Positions 25,101 through 31,700 of a DNA stretch of 64,000 nt are shown piece after piece. The stretch spans positions 10,917,501 to 10,981,500 of the forward strand of contig WPIO01000004.1 of assembly GCA_009760855.2 (NCBI GenBank), in the 5' to 3' direction. Every line of letters begins with the position of its first letter. The first letter of the stretch is position 1. The notes beneath the pieces were generated by a model. It ran no database searches. It worked only from the letters and a program-made list of their open reading frames with translations, and was not told the DNA's origin. Both the position numbers and the translations under genes were made by a program. This stretch comes from Cristatella mucedo. Lineage: Eukaryota; Bryozoa; Phylactolaemata; Cristatellidae.

Positions 25101-27720
25101 TTCTTTGGCCCAGCCTACCTATCAGATCTACTGCCCCACCAGGCTAAGCATCGTACCTCTCGCCTTTCGGAACCTAACTGTTTACCTATACCTCGTACAA
25201 ACCTCAAATCCTTTGGAGACCGTGCCTTTAGTTCGTAGACTCCCAAAGCTGGGAACTCACTCCCGACTTGCATCACAACATCCACTGACTTGACCACGTT
25301 TAAAAAGAAATTAAATCACCTATCTATCACAGCATTTAGTGGGCCCCTGTGATTCGTCCTTTATGTGTTTATTTATGCACTGTGTGCATTTGTGCACTAG
25401 ACACTGTGCATGCTGCCACTAACCATACTTGCATACTGGCCCTGTGTATGTCGCCCCTGACCATGTTATTCCTGTTGTTTATTGAGCATGCTACCACAAA
25501 CCATTCGATCGTGCTTCCTTTGCAGCAAATGTAAAGTGCCTAGAAAGAGATTGAGTTCTCTGAGGGTGTTTTATCAAGCGTTATTATTATTATATTATTA
25601 TTATGGTCAGGTTGCTAAGCCTGTAAAAATCGAGGCTTTCTATGCTTTTTGCAACTCAAGCCCCAAACCCCTCCAGGCTCTATATTTCAAACTCGTGGGA
25701 TGAGATTGGATGGCCGTTGCTCCAAACTACACCGATCTTCCAGTGTCTACCTCACCCTTACGAGGTCGCTGTCTGGCCAGAGTTTTTGTTCCTGTATAAT
25801 ACCGAGTTGTGTAATACCGGATATAATACAGGCCCCAAAATCAGCTATACATGTATGATATAGAAGTTTCAAATAACATAAGCTATTGGAATCGGTTGCC
25901 TAAGGGCTGAATGACTGAGCCGATGACGAGCTCGCGGCTCTCCATGGTTCTCCATGCAGTGTGTGATCCGCAGGGTTCGCCATATTGTACTTGCTGGTGC
26001 TGTTCATTGTGGGCCCGAAGAAGGACGCGACCAGGAGTCGCTTTCATGACCAGTACATGGAGATAGGGACGGCCATCGCCCTCAACCGCAAGCAGCTCGA
26101 GTGCCACACTGGCACAAGCCGGCAAGTTCACCAAGAGGCTGTCGAGCCTCGGCAAAGAGGGCCATGACGTCGAAGGGCAGGTTAACAATGAGAAAGAGCC
26201 AGCCGAGGACGTGTAGTTTAAATTAACAAACGACACATATTGAGAGAAATAGCAGTATACTGCTGTTGCAAACAATGATTTTTCAAGGATTTTTATGATT
26301 GATTGTATTGATTGACCATAGCTACTAACATTGATCTATTGACCATAGCTACTAACATTGGCAAAGCTGGCTGATAAAGTCAATTCACACTCTGTTACTG
26401 AGACGTTGGCTTTTGGTCCGGGACATTCCCTTCAGATCTCCAATTTGTCGCAGTCGTACTTAACAATTCGGCAAGTGGATCAAATTCATATTCAGCCTAA
26501 AGTTGCTGTGCAGGATGGATCCCAAGTAGGGGCAAGGTTTGTTTGTTTGTGTTTTTTGCAGGGTCCTTATGAGACCTTACGGGTCCACCACTTTCCAATT
26601 AATTGATCCCGGGTGGTCGGTGACTGAGATCGTCGATGGGTTAAGAGCAGTGGCGGAGGCAGGAGGAGGCATTTGCCACCTCCCCTCCTGCAGGGCAGCG
26701 ACCTGGGCCGTCCCCTATTCCGATGCCCCCCCCCCGACCATCGCCAACGATTAAATTATGTCTTAGTTCCACTCGATGAGCAACCTCCGGGTTTTTTTCG
26801 AATAAACACGATGATTTTGGGCAATACTAGCCGAGACTAGATGAAAATTTTGTGGGTCTTGCCACCAGGCATAACAATTTTGCAGGTCTTGCCTTGCTAG
26901 ATGAAAATCCTGGCTCTGCCACTGGCTAAGAGGCTTGCCTATAGTTCGCTATGGCTGAGGTTTATGCAGCATCTGAAACATCATTGCACATCCTCTCTTC
27001 ACCTCTTCTATGTCCTGACGGAAAAGACTTTAACGAGAGCTCGTGAGCCTCCAGTTTGATGTATTCATCTGCTATCGTTTTTGTAAAGTTAGCATTTGAA
27101 CCTCTTTACATTTCTGTTTCTGCTTTCGTATGGTTGGCCTCCACATTCCACTCAGATTAGTCCCTAGCTGTTTTGCCAGTTTGTGCTCACAGCGACCGCC
27201 GACTGTTGATGTCAGAAACTAGGTGCAGATGCAGATTTATGATCATAGCCATTCGGACGTCGACTCCCGTCGCTGGTATTGCTGTCGTGATTGCGTGGTA
27301 ACTGCTGCAGACCTTCGCTTGTAGAAAGCAGCTGCAGATGTAAAGATTTACACTCGCGGCTGTGTGGATGCAATAGTCTACCTCATAGAGAACAACCTGT
27401 ACGTCGTCGGTGGTGTGGCTGTAGCGATCGTCGTACCTCAGGTACGTCGGTTCGGATGCTTACTCCGTCCGAGCACCGATGCGTGGCTTTGGCCGTTTGT
27501 CGATGTTTGTGCAAGCAGCCCTGTCAGCAGCAGCTGGTGCTGCTTTCTTTCCTTCATTGAGGTTCGGTCACTTGCTGGCTTAAAGTTTATTTCGGAGGGG
27601 TAATTGCCATCTTGTTCAGCACGATTCTGCTCACTGTTGCAGCTCGTCGGCGTGTTGCTCGCTCGCATTCTCACCGGCCAGATCAGAGACCAGCGGGCGA
27701 GCTGGTCGCGTTCGAACTGA
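4772..27720 (+). CDS. TSPAN33: TspanC8 tetraspanin, TSPAN33-like (7 exons)
   Basis: Join 4772-4897, 12056-12268, 19922-20101, 21311-21448, 24530-24577, 27325-27441 and 27643-27720. This gives 299 residues plus TGA, and every junction is GT-AG and phase 0. The protein has four membrane segments (about residues 30-58, 75-105, 114-140, 262-288). Its large extracellular loop has CCG at 176-178, PYSC at 208-211 and eight cysteines (176, 177, 195, 205, 211, 212, 227, 248), the hallmark of TspanC8 members. N194-C-T is a glycosylation sequon. INTMCGYGVQ, IYTRGC and PQLVG...QIRDQ resemble vertebrate TSPAN33. Known for the family: TspanC8 proteins bind ADAM10 and control its exit from the ER and its targeting. 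The start is the first ATG after an in-frame TAG at 4709. Introns 1 and 2 (over 7 kb each) carry many transposons. Orthology to TSPAN33 rather than TSPAN5/14/15/17 is inferred from motifs only. Confidence 0.93.
6336..6490 (-). mobile_element. tRNA-derived SINE (diverged copy)
   Basis: On - it carries box B GGTTTGAGTCC and the downstream body that pairs with other copies (gctatcac...). It is diverged from the younger copies. Confidence 0.55.
6829..7472. repeat. Degenerate minisatellite, unit about 15 bp (ccctataattctaaa)
   Basis: Some forty imperfect units of the type accctataattctaa run for about 640 bp, with variation in length and bases. Apparent open frames across it are a by-product of the repeat. 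Confidence 0.85.
7790..7872 (-). mobile_element. L2-A 3'-end fragment with (TTA)n tail
   Basis: An AAT run at 7791-7805 is followed by gcgccctcagagaactta and tttacatttgctgcaaag, the reverse of the L2-A 3' end seen whole at 55220-55290. The fragment stops at the 60-bp palindrome. Confidence 0.8.
7871..7930. repeat. 60-bp near-perfect palindrome, no spacer
   Basis: Bases 7871-7900 and the reverse complement of 7901-7930 agree at 29 of 30 positions (mismatch at 7872). The centre is tttcgcgaaa at about 7896-7905. Confidence 0.95.
8365..8460 (+). mobile_element. L2 3'-end fragment with ATT tail
   Basis: It shows a gcatctgtaaagtccccaga-like 3' end, then ctcttgagggtgctatacaa and an ATT run at 8435-8459. 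It is diverged from L2-A. Confidence 0.6.
8514..8580. repeat. (CT)n and (TA)n microsatellite
   Basis: A CT run at 8514-8530 passes into TA dinucleotides up to about 8580. Confidence 0.95.
8718..8880 (-). mobile_element. tRNA-derived SINE
   Basis: Box B on - is GGGTTCGAATCC (around 8812-8823) and the tail is gttaaatcagc. There is a small insertion near 8782. Confidence 0.75.
9341..9400 (+). mobile_element. SINE fragment, 3' half only
   Basis: It carries ggtggtgatagccgttaagg and ends gctgttaaatcagct, matching the 3' body and tail of the other SINE copies. The tRNA part is missing. Confidence 0.65.
9899..10240. repeat. TG/TA microsatellite cluster around a short shared repeat
   Basis: TG lies at 9899-9927, TA at 9963-9976, TA at 10098-10122, TG at 10123-10184, TA at 10187-10206, AAAT at 10207-10231 and TA to 10243. 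Between them, 10045-10095 resembles 42895-42955. Confidence 0.9.
10400..11480. other. TSPAN33-like intron 1, no further element recognised
   Basis: One + frame at about 10875-11123 has a plausible-looking stretch (PIFNHPEEQLVARVSGYLLD), but no splice context and no family I recognise. I do not call it a gene. Confidence 0.3.
11486..11646 (-). mobile_element. tRNA-derived SINE, well-preserved copy
   Basis: On - it starts gagccgtgatggcacactag (box A-like), has the hairpin gacctcggtcccgaggtc and box B GGGTTCGATTCC, then tcttctgttgctatac and a gctgtttaa tail. Confidence 0.85.
12056..12268 (+). CDS. TSPAN33: TSPAN33-like exon 2 (residues 43-113)
   Basis: The acceptor is ctcgtttcag|CTT and the donor TTC|gtaagt, both phase 0. 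The exon holds the end of membrane segment 1, the small extracellular loop, membrane segment 2 and the start of the inner loop with the tetraspanin motif GCLGALRENTCLL. It carries the cysteines usually palmitoylated next to the membrane (inference). Confidence 0.93.
12785..13690 (+). mobile_element. L2-A LINE, 3' third with (TTA)n tail
   Basis: It encodes, with breaks, [44 protein letters not shown] and [12 protein letters not shown], then an untranslated end and a TTA run at 13671-13686. Frameshifts lie near 13040 and 13345. Confidence 0.88.
13885..14640 (+). mobile_element. Composite of L2 fragments
   Basis: Bases 14090-14195 are an L2-A 3' end (ttcctttgcagcaaatgtaa, then an ATT run). The flanking 13885-13960 and 14205-14640 hold decayed RT C-terminal pieces (gactt..ctgtaactcact; ttgcaaaactgggctgcttg). 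Boundaries are approximate. Confidence 0.6.
15112..15272 (-). mobile_element. tRNA-derived SINE (diverged)
   Basis: Box B on - is GGGTTCGAGTCTC at about 15210-15222. The palindromic arm is partly lost. A CA/TG run follows. Confidence 0.7.
15278..15330. repeat. (TG)n microsatellite with GC interruptions
   Basis: A TG run is interrupted by cgtgcgtgcg and cgcgtgtgcg steps. Confidence 0.95.
15395..15720 (+). mobile_element. L2-A fragment, RT middle
   Basis: It carries ccctcttgccgatgtgatcg, the remains of the YADDTQLYL block, and tggatggcagcaagctttct, matching 54170-54330. It has many stops. Confidence 0.75.
16234..16490 (-). mobile_element. L2-A 3' end, - strand
   Basis: An AAT run at 16234-16257 is followed by the reversed 3' end, up to gagttccaggcttgaggagc (the WNSLP region of the ORF). 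Confidence 0.75.
16560..16685 (+). mobile_element. L2 3'-end fragment
   Basis: It carries attcctttccagtgtatgga and ttctcttggggtgctatacg, then ATT repeats. It lies close to the oppositely oriented copy at 16234-16490. Confidence 0.65.
16750..17900. other. TSPAN33-like intron 2, no element recognised
   Basis: I see no exon or known repeat here, apart from an imperfect duplication of about 55 bp at 17330-17400 (gttgtactattggcagccgt / gttgtaccatcgtctggcgt). Confidence 0.4.
17904..18068 (-). mobile_element. tRNA-derived SINE, full copy
   Basis: On -: gccgtgatggcccactaggt, the arm gacctcggtcccgaggtc, box B GGGTTTGAATCC, then the body and the tail gttaaatcagctagt. Confidence 0.85.
18135..18163. 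repeat. (ACT)n(AAT)n microsatellite
   Basis: ACT units pass directly into AAT units. Confidence 0.9.
18670..19520 (-). mobile_element. L2-A LINE, 3' third, interrupted
   Basis: Bases 18670-19070 read on - give LAPAYLSELLSNQARHRTTH, VPRTNLKFFG and the 3' end. An AAT run at 19077-19101 and about 280 bases of unknown sequence follow, then 19400-19520 continues with cgagatgagatgtcgcaagt. The unknown block may be an insertion. Confidence 0.75.
19922..20101 (+). CDS. TSPAN33: TSPAN33-like exon 3 (residues 114-173)
   Basis: The acceptor is tttctctttttag|TTT and the donor AAT|gtaagc, phase 0. The exon encodes membrane segment 3 (FAIVLGIIFFIEV...) and the first helix of the large extracellular loop, with the conserved TRYRDE and IVDWFQKN stretches just before the CCG motif. 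Confidence 0.93.
20110..21040. other. TSPAN33-like intron 3, nothing recognised
   Basis: A long open - frame at 20513-20911 has no recognisable domain and no splice support. I treat it as chance. Confidence 0.4.
21311..21448 (+). CDS. TSPAN33: TSPAN33-like exon 4 (residues 174-219)
   Basis: The acceptor is ttgtcgttgcag|CTG and the donor TCG|gtgaga, phase 0. The exon is the cysteine-rich core of the large loop: LQCCGVT, YFNC with sequon N194-C-T, ESC and VPYSCC. It carries six of the eight loop cysteines. Confidence 0.95.
21688..21747. repeat. 16-bp tandem repeat, about 4 copies
   Basis: The unit is of the type gtgcgtggtttggcag, with 1-2 changes between copies. Confidence 0.85.
21750..23520. 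other. TSPAN33-like intron 4, no element recognised
   Basis: No exon with flanking splice sites and no family motif was found in this 1.8 kb. Confidence 0.4.
23528..23640 (+). mobile_element. tRNA-derived SINE, 5' part
   Basis: TTTGGCCCAGGGGGTAGAC is box A-like and GGTCATGGGTTCGAGCCC holds box B. It is too diverged and has the wrong arm spacing for a functional tRNA. Confidence 0.6.
23925..24170 (-). mobile_element. L2-B 3'-end fragment
   Basis: gtctgtaactccacaaagac, cataagcggctttcggtatg and gagaagcatagctgagtcag match the 3' ends at 1473 and 52855. It is truncated at about 24170. Confidence 0.8.
24530..24577 (+). CDS. TSPAN33: TSPAN33-like exon 5, 48-nt micro-exon (residues 220-235)
   Basis: The acceptor is tttttgttttag|GCC and the donor GCC|gtaagt, phase 0. 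Its sixteen codons read ANVINTMCGYGVQGLA, matching the INTMCG block of TSPAN33, and supply the seventh loop cysteine (C227). Being 48 nt, it could be skipped without shifting the frame. Confidence 0.9.
24900..25605 (+). mobile_element. L2-A LINE, 3' third with ATT tail
   Basis: It encodes, with frame breaks, TACNSLLAG-like, [24 protein letters not shown], then the 3' end (tttgcagcaaatgtaaagtg) and an ATT run at 25580-25603. It lies in intron 5 of the tetraspanin gene. Confidence 0.88.
25974..26217 (+). pseudogene. Unidentified C-terminal coding remnant in tetraspanin intron 5
   Basis: After gatccgcag, one frame reads FAILYLLVLFIVGPKKD, SRFHDQYMEIGTAIALNRKQ and LECH. A one-base shift at about 26110 then gives LAQAGKFTKRLSSLGKEGHD and ends ...EKEPAEDV with TAG. 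The pattern (one membrane helix, then a charged tail) looks like real coding sequence with a frameshift. I do not recognise the family. It does not fit the phase 0 tetraspanin splicing. It could be a decayed exon, a retrocopy or chance. Confidence 0.35.
26311..26360. repeat. 27-bp tandem duplication
   Basis: attgaccatagctactaaca occurs twice, at 26311 and 26338. Confidence 0.85.
26370..27300. other. TSPAN33-like intron 5 remainder, nothing recognised
   Basis: It contains a C-run at 26727-26735 and a short repeated phrase (ttttg.gggtcttgcc at 26848 and 26878). I see no exon. Confidence 0.4.
27325..27441 (+). CDS. TSPAN33: TSPAN33-like exon 6 (residues 236-274)
   Basis: The acceptor is ccttcgcttgtag|AAA and the donor CAG|gtacgt, phase 0. 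The exon holds the last loop cysteine (C248, in IYTRGCV) and most of membrane segment 4 (LYVVGGVAVAIVVPQ). The acceptor was chosen because it is the only nearby AG after a pyrimidine tract that keeps the frame. Confidence 0.88.
27643..27720 (+). CDS. TSPAN33: TSPAN33-like exon 7, C-terminus (residues 275-299)
   Basis: The acceptor is gctcactgttgcag|CTC. The exon encodes the end of membrane segment 4 (LVGVLLARILTGQI) and a short cytosolic tail, RDQRASWSRSN, then TGA at 27718-27720. Intron 6 is only 201 bp. Confidence 0.9.
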   Translation, partial: LVGVLLARILTGQIRDQRASWSRSN

Positions 27721-28381
27721 GGTCTGCGGAGGGCGATGGCCTGCGAGGCTGTGCTGACTCCGTTACAGCTCGGCAGCCTGCCCTGCCACTGGCAGTCCTA
27801 GAGCAGCGGCAGCTGTTGCTGCTGTGGCGGAGGCAGCAGCGATGCCTTCGCATGTAATCCAGCTAGCTACATCAGTCGGGTAAGGTTCCTCGATAGCACA
27901 CCGTGGCTGACTCGTGACTTGCCTGCGTCTGTCACGGCAGCAAGCACTGTTACTGCCTGCAGACGAAATGAGCTTCGTCTTCGGCCTTTCTGTAATCTCC
28001 CGAGGACCGTTCTCACGTAGCACACTTTCCTGCAGACTTCGCTTTGCTGCATAATGTTCGGGGCGGAGCACTCGCATTAGCACCTTGAGCTAAGTCAGTG
28101 GGATTTTTTTCAACCTTTCCTACCTACCCTGACTCCAGCTGCAACTGCTCTGATGAGCACATGATGGCCCTCTTTTTTGCTAGTCTGAAGCATGCCCCCT
28201 ATGCTTCAACAAATTTCTTGTCGGGTCTTTTGTAAGGCAATTAGTTGCATGGTTTTCAAATTCTAATGGTCGATCAGGTTTTTACTCGAACATCTTTTTA
28301 TGTGCTGCTATTAGTCGCAAGCTTGCTGACACGTGCTCTAGCAATGCAGCTGTGCACTGACTTGTGTTACCCCTCCAATTA

Positions 28382-28387
28382 AATAAA
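28382..28387 (+). terminator. Poly(A) signal AATAAA, TSPAN33-like gene
   Basis: It is the first canonical AATAAA found on the + strand after the TSPAN33-like stop, 662 bases downstream. It implies a 3' UTR of about 0.7 kb that ends close to the 3' end of the opposing transporter gene. Confidence 0.55.
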
Positions 28388-28411
28388 GGAGCATGGCAGT
28401 AGCTGTTTGAG

Positions 28412-28417
28412 TTTATT
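28412..28417 (-). terminator. Poly(A) signal AATAAA (- strand), SLC17 gene
   Basis: TTTATT on + reads AATAAA on -, 90 bases past the transporter stop codon at 28507-28509. It suggests a short 3' UTR of about 110 bases. Confidence 0.6.
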
Positions 28418-28506
28418 GACTCGGCGATGCCACCGTCGTGGCACGGCCGAGCTCGTCTGCTGCTCTGCCAAGCATGCTGGCTGTCGGGATGTGATCTTTG
28501 TCTGCT

Positions 28507-28731
28507 TCAAATTACTCGTGCAGTGGACAGGGATACCGTGCTGCTGCTGCTGTCACTGCGTGGGCGCTGCACGAGCTGCCGGTGCTGCAGCTTGTCGGCA
28601 GCTTGTTGAGGATCGGTGGCGGAGGCCCATTTTTGGATGCAATCCTCGGCCAGGGCAGTGTACACCACGGTTCCAAGAAAATTCACAGCTGCGGCAATGT
28701 AGAAAACGGTTCGCCAGCCGTCACTGTCATG
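28507..28731 (-). CDS. SLC17A5-like: SLC17 exon 10, C-terminus (residues 437-510)
   Basis: The acceptor is gtgcgtttctag|CAT; the stop is TGA at 28507-28509. It encodes [17 protein letters not shown], segment 12 and a 45-residue cytosolic tail rich in Gln, Ser and Arg. That tail is longer than in human sialin and shows no motif I recognise. Confidence 0.92.
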   Translation of the reverse strand, partial: HDSDGWRTVFYIAAAVNFLGTVVYTALAEDCIQKWASATDPQQAADKLQHRQLVQRPRSDSSSSTVSLSTARVI

Positions 28732-31700
28732 CTAGAAACGCACATCGTACGAATCGGTTTGCTACAAGCAGCCTTCGTGAGATTATTTATGGTCCACGTG
28801 ATATAAAAATACTAGCTGATTTAACAGCCTCGTATGTGTAGCAACAGAAGAGCCTTTAAGGCTATCACCACCGCTTACAGCAGCAATAAAGCATCGTCCA
28901 CCGAAGGATTCGAACCCACGACCTCGGGACCGAAGTCCTAAAAAGCAACCGCCTTACCCAATGTGCCATCACGGCTCACCGTAATCGCAAGAATGGACGA
29001 GCACACGGGCTAGGTTAGTTAGGGCACAGCACCTTTGAGCCAGGAAGTCAACTGCTGCCGCTCTTGGCCAAATGCTCTACAAAGCCTGCCCATGTTGACT
29101 GCCAATGTATGTGATTTCCCAGCTTGGTCGTGTAGCAACAATGATAAGTGCAAATGCTCCAAACAAAGCAAAGGAAACCGTGTTCCTGAGATGCAAATCA
29201 CTAATAAAAATGTATATCTTCTCTTTAGGTATGAAAGTTAAGTATTGATCTGCTCTTGAATTAGACCATCGACACTTTTCAAAAACTAGGGACAAGGAGT
29301 TTCACCTAATGGGACCACGGAAGATAAGTTGATCGGCCGAAAACAATGTGCAGCCGGAAAATAGTGCCACCATCGCTAAAAAAGGCACTAATAGATTTTA
29401 GCTGCTTTAGTGGTGTATCCCAGGGAAGTTGCAGATAAAGTATTTATGACGGCCTTAACCTGGCCTTCATGTTAAGGCCAGCATCAGGTATTGCTCTTAA
29501 GAGATTATGTCAACATCAACAGCAGGTGTGGATGGGTTAAGGCAATCCTCAAATGTGGGCGTTTGGTTCGACAGCTGGGAGGCCGACGCTGACCGACGTT
29601 CTAGCTGCTGCTTCAACACGCGGCACGGGGCTCACCTTTCCCCGAACGACTGCGGCAACCACAAGTGGTGACAGTATCCCAGCCGCGTTGCCGACGCTGT
29701 TGGCAATGCCCATCAGAGTACCTATAACGGAAGCAGTGGGTCGTTGGGCAAAGACATAGATAGTATATAGACCTGCAGTACTGTCGACATGCAGAAAGTC
29801 ATTGCATCGTTATCTTGTCTAGCACGATTCCGATCGATTGACGGCTCGGAGAACGGGGAAGGGGGGAGGGCACAGCTTACACGAAGGAGCTTGCGGCACT
29901 GCTTGAGTCGCTAACTCGGGTACAACGGCAACTCAAGTTCCAACAGCAACTCAGGTACAACAGCAACTCGGAGCCACTCGATCGCACCGAGCTCACCTGC
30001 ATATTTCGGTGCAATGTCCAGATGGTTGCTCTGGTATCCGGCTGCAGTCACACCGTTTATGCCCACACTGGCAATGAAGAGAGCAACAGCTGCCCAAGAA
30101 TTGCACCCAGTGTGTCCCGCAGCCACCAGAAATGCCGCAGAAGGCATGAAACCTATGAAAAAATATTCACTGAGTCGTATTTTTGACAACGATTCTCGGC
30201 TGAAAGCTCGAGTCCACATTCCCGAGTAGTCGGTGTAAGTCGTTATACCAGAATTCGGGAAAAAGCCACTGCAGACAAACGCGGCAGCTATTGCTGTACA
30301 ACAAAAATCATAAGAACGTCAGGGTATCGAACGCATAAACGTAAATGCAAACGTTTAAGGTATGGCGAGTGGCTGACTATTCTTGCGCACCTATTGCGTT
30401 GGCGAGTTTCCTTATATTGATGGTCGTTAGCAGTCGTTTCGTCTTCAAAAGATCGACGGCAAATCCAGCGAGTATGATCATGAGCCAGTGGGTCAAGTAA
30501 GGAAATGCTGTCAGGAGGCCATTCTGCAAGTTCGAAGCAATACCGATTATTACAAAGATGAGCTTGACTTTAGGGCAATCGGGAGAACCTGCATCTGACC
30601 CAAATAAGCTTCTGCGACTCAAGTTCGCGGCCGGCAAGTTTCGGGTTCTGCGAAGAGGCTGCTGGTGCGTGCAGGGGTAAATATTGTCCGTTGAAGAAAG
30701 TATCCTATTACGTACCAATAAAAGTGGAAGTCATTCTGTGCCTGCACTAATAATTTGAATGCAATCTCGTGCCAGCAAAAACGATTAAATTTGAATAGCT
30801 ACAGTAGTGAGACCATCTAGTGCTCCCCGAATACTCAGCGGCAAAAGCTGGTCATCGTACCCTCCACCTGAAGGAGTGCATTACACAGTGCATGGAATTG
30901 CATATCGCTGGAATTATATTCCAACGATGCTTTCGCCTCGAATCAAGAAAAGCTAGCAGCTCCCTGAAAAATCTCAACCTTTAACTTGTTTTTGGTTCAT
31001 GATACTTAACACGAATGACTGCAGCCGATGGATATCGATAAAAAGCGAACACGTGTGAAAGTGGCGAAAACGTTCGGTCCCATCCCCGAGTCACGGAACA
31101 CGTGCGTTAGCATCCCCGACCAGGCTGGCAGAGGATAGTTCAAGCTGAGGCTCTGACACCAAGCACGCGCCGGTACACAAAAGACGAATCGCAGACACAG
31201 AGGGGAGCTTCAACACTAGAGTAATCCGTCAACGCTCGAAGCGTTACACCACACTGCCGTTCTCCCGGGGTACGGACATTTCCCCCCTGGACGTTTCCCA
31301 CCCCGGACATTTCCCCCCCCCGGACATCCCCCTGGGGTAGGACATTAATAATAATAATAGTAATGCACTTGATAAAGCGCCCTTAGAAAAATTAATCTCT
31401 TTCTAGGCGATTTACATTTGCTGCAAAGGGAAATGCAATTGAATGGTGAATAAAATCATGCTTGATAAACAAAATGAATAACATGGTTAGAAGTGACATG
31501 CACAGGGTCAGCATGCAAATGTGGTTAGTGACAGCATGCTCAGTGTCAGCTTGCATAAAGCACATCAAGGACGAATCACAGGGACCCACTAAATGCTGTC
31601 CTAAATAGGTGTTTTAAATTCTTTTTAAATGTGGTCAGGTCAGGGGATGTTCTGACGCAGGTCAGGAGGGAGTTCCAGGCTTTGGGAGCATACGAACTAA

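Noticed and set aside
29019-29295. A hydrophobic - frame in SLC17 intron 9 as an alternative exon
   Set aside because: It does not align with any segment of the family, and exons 9 and 10 join perfectly without it.
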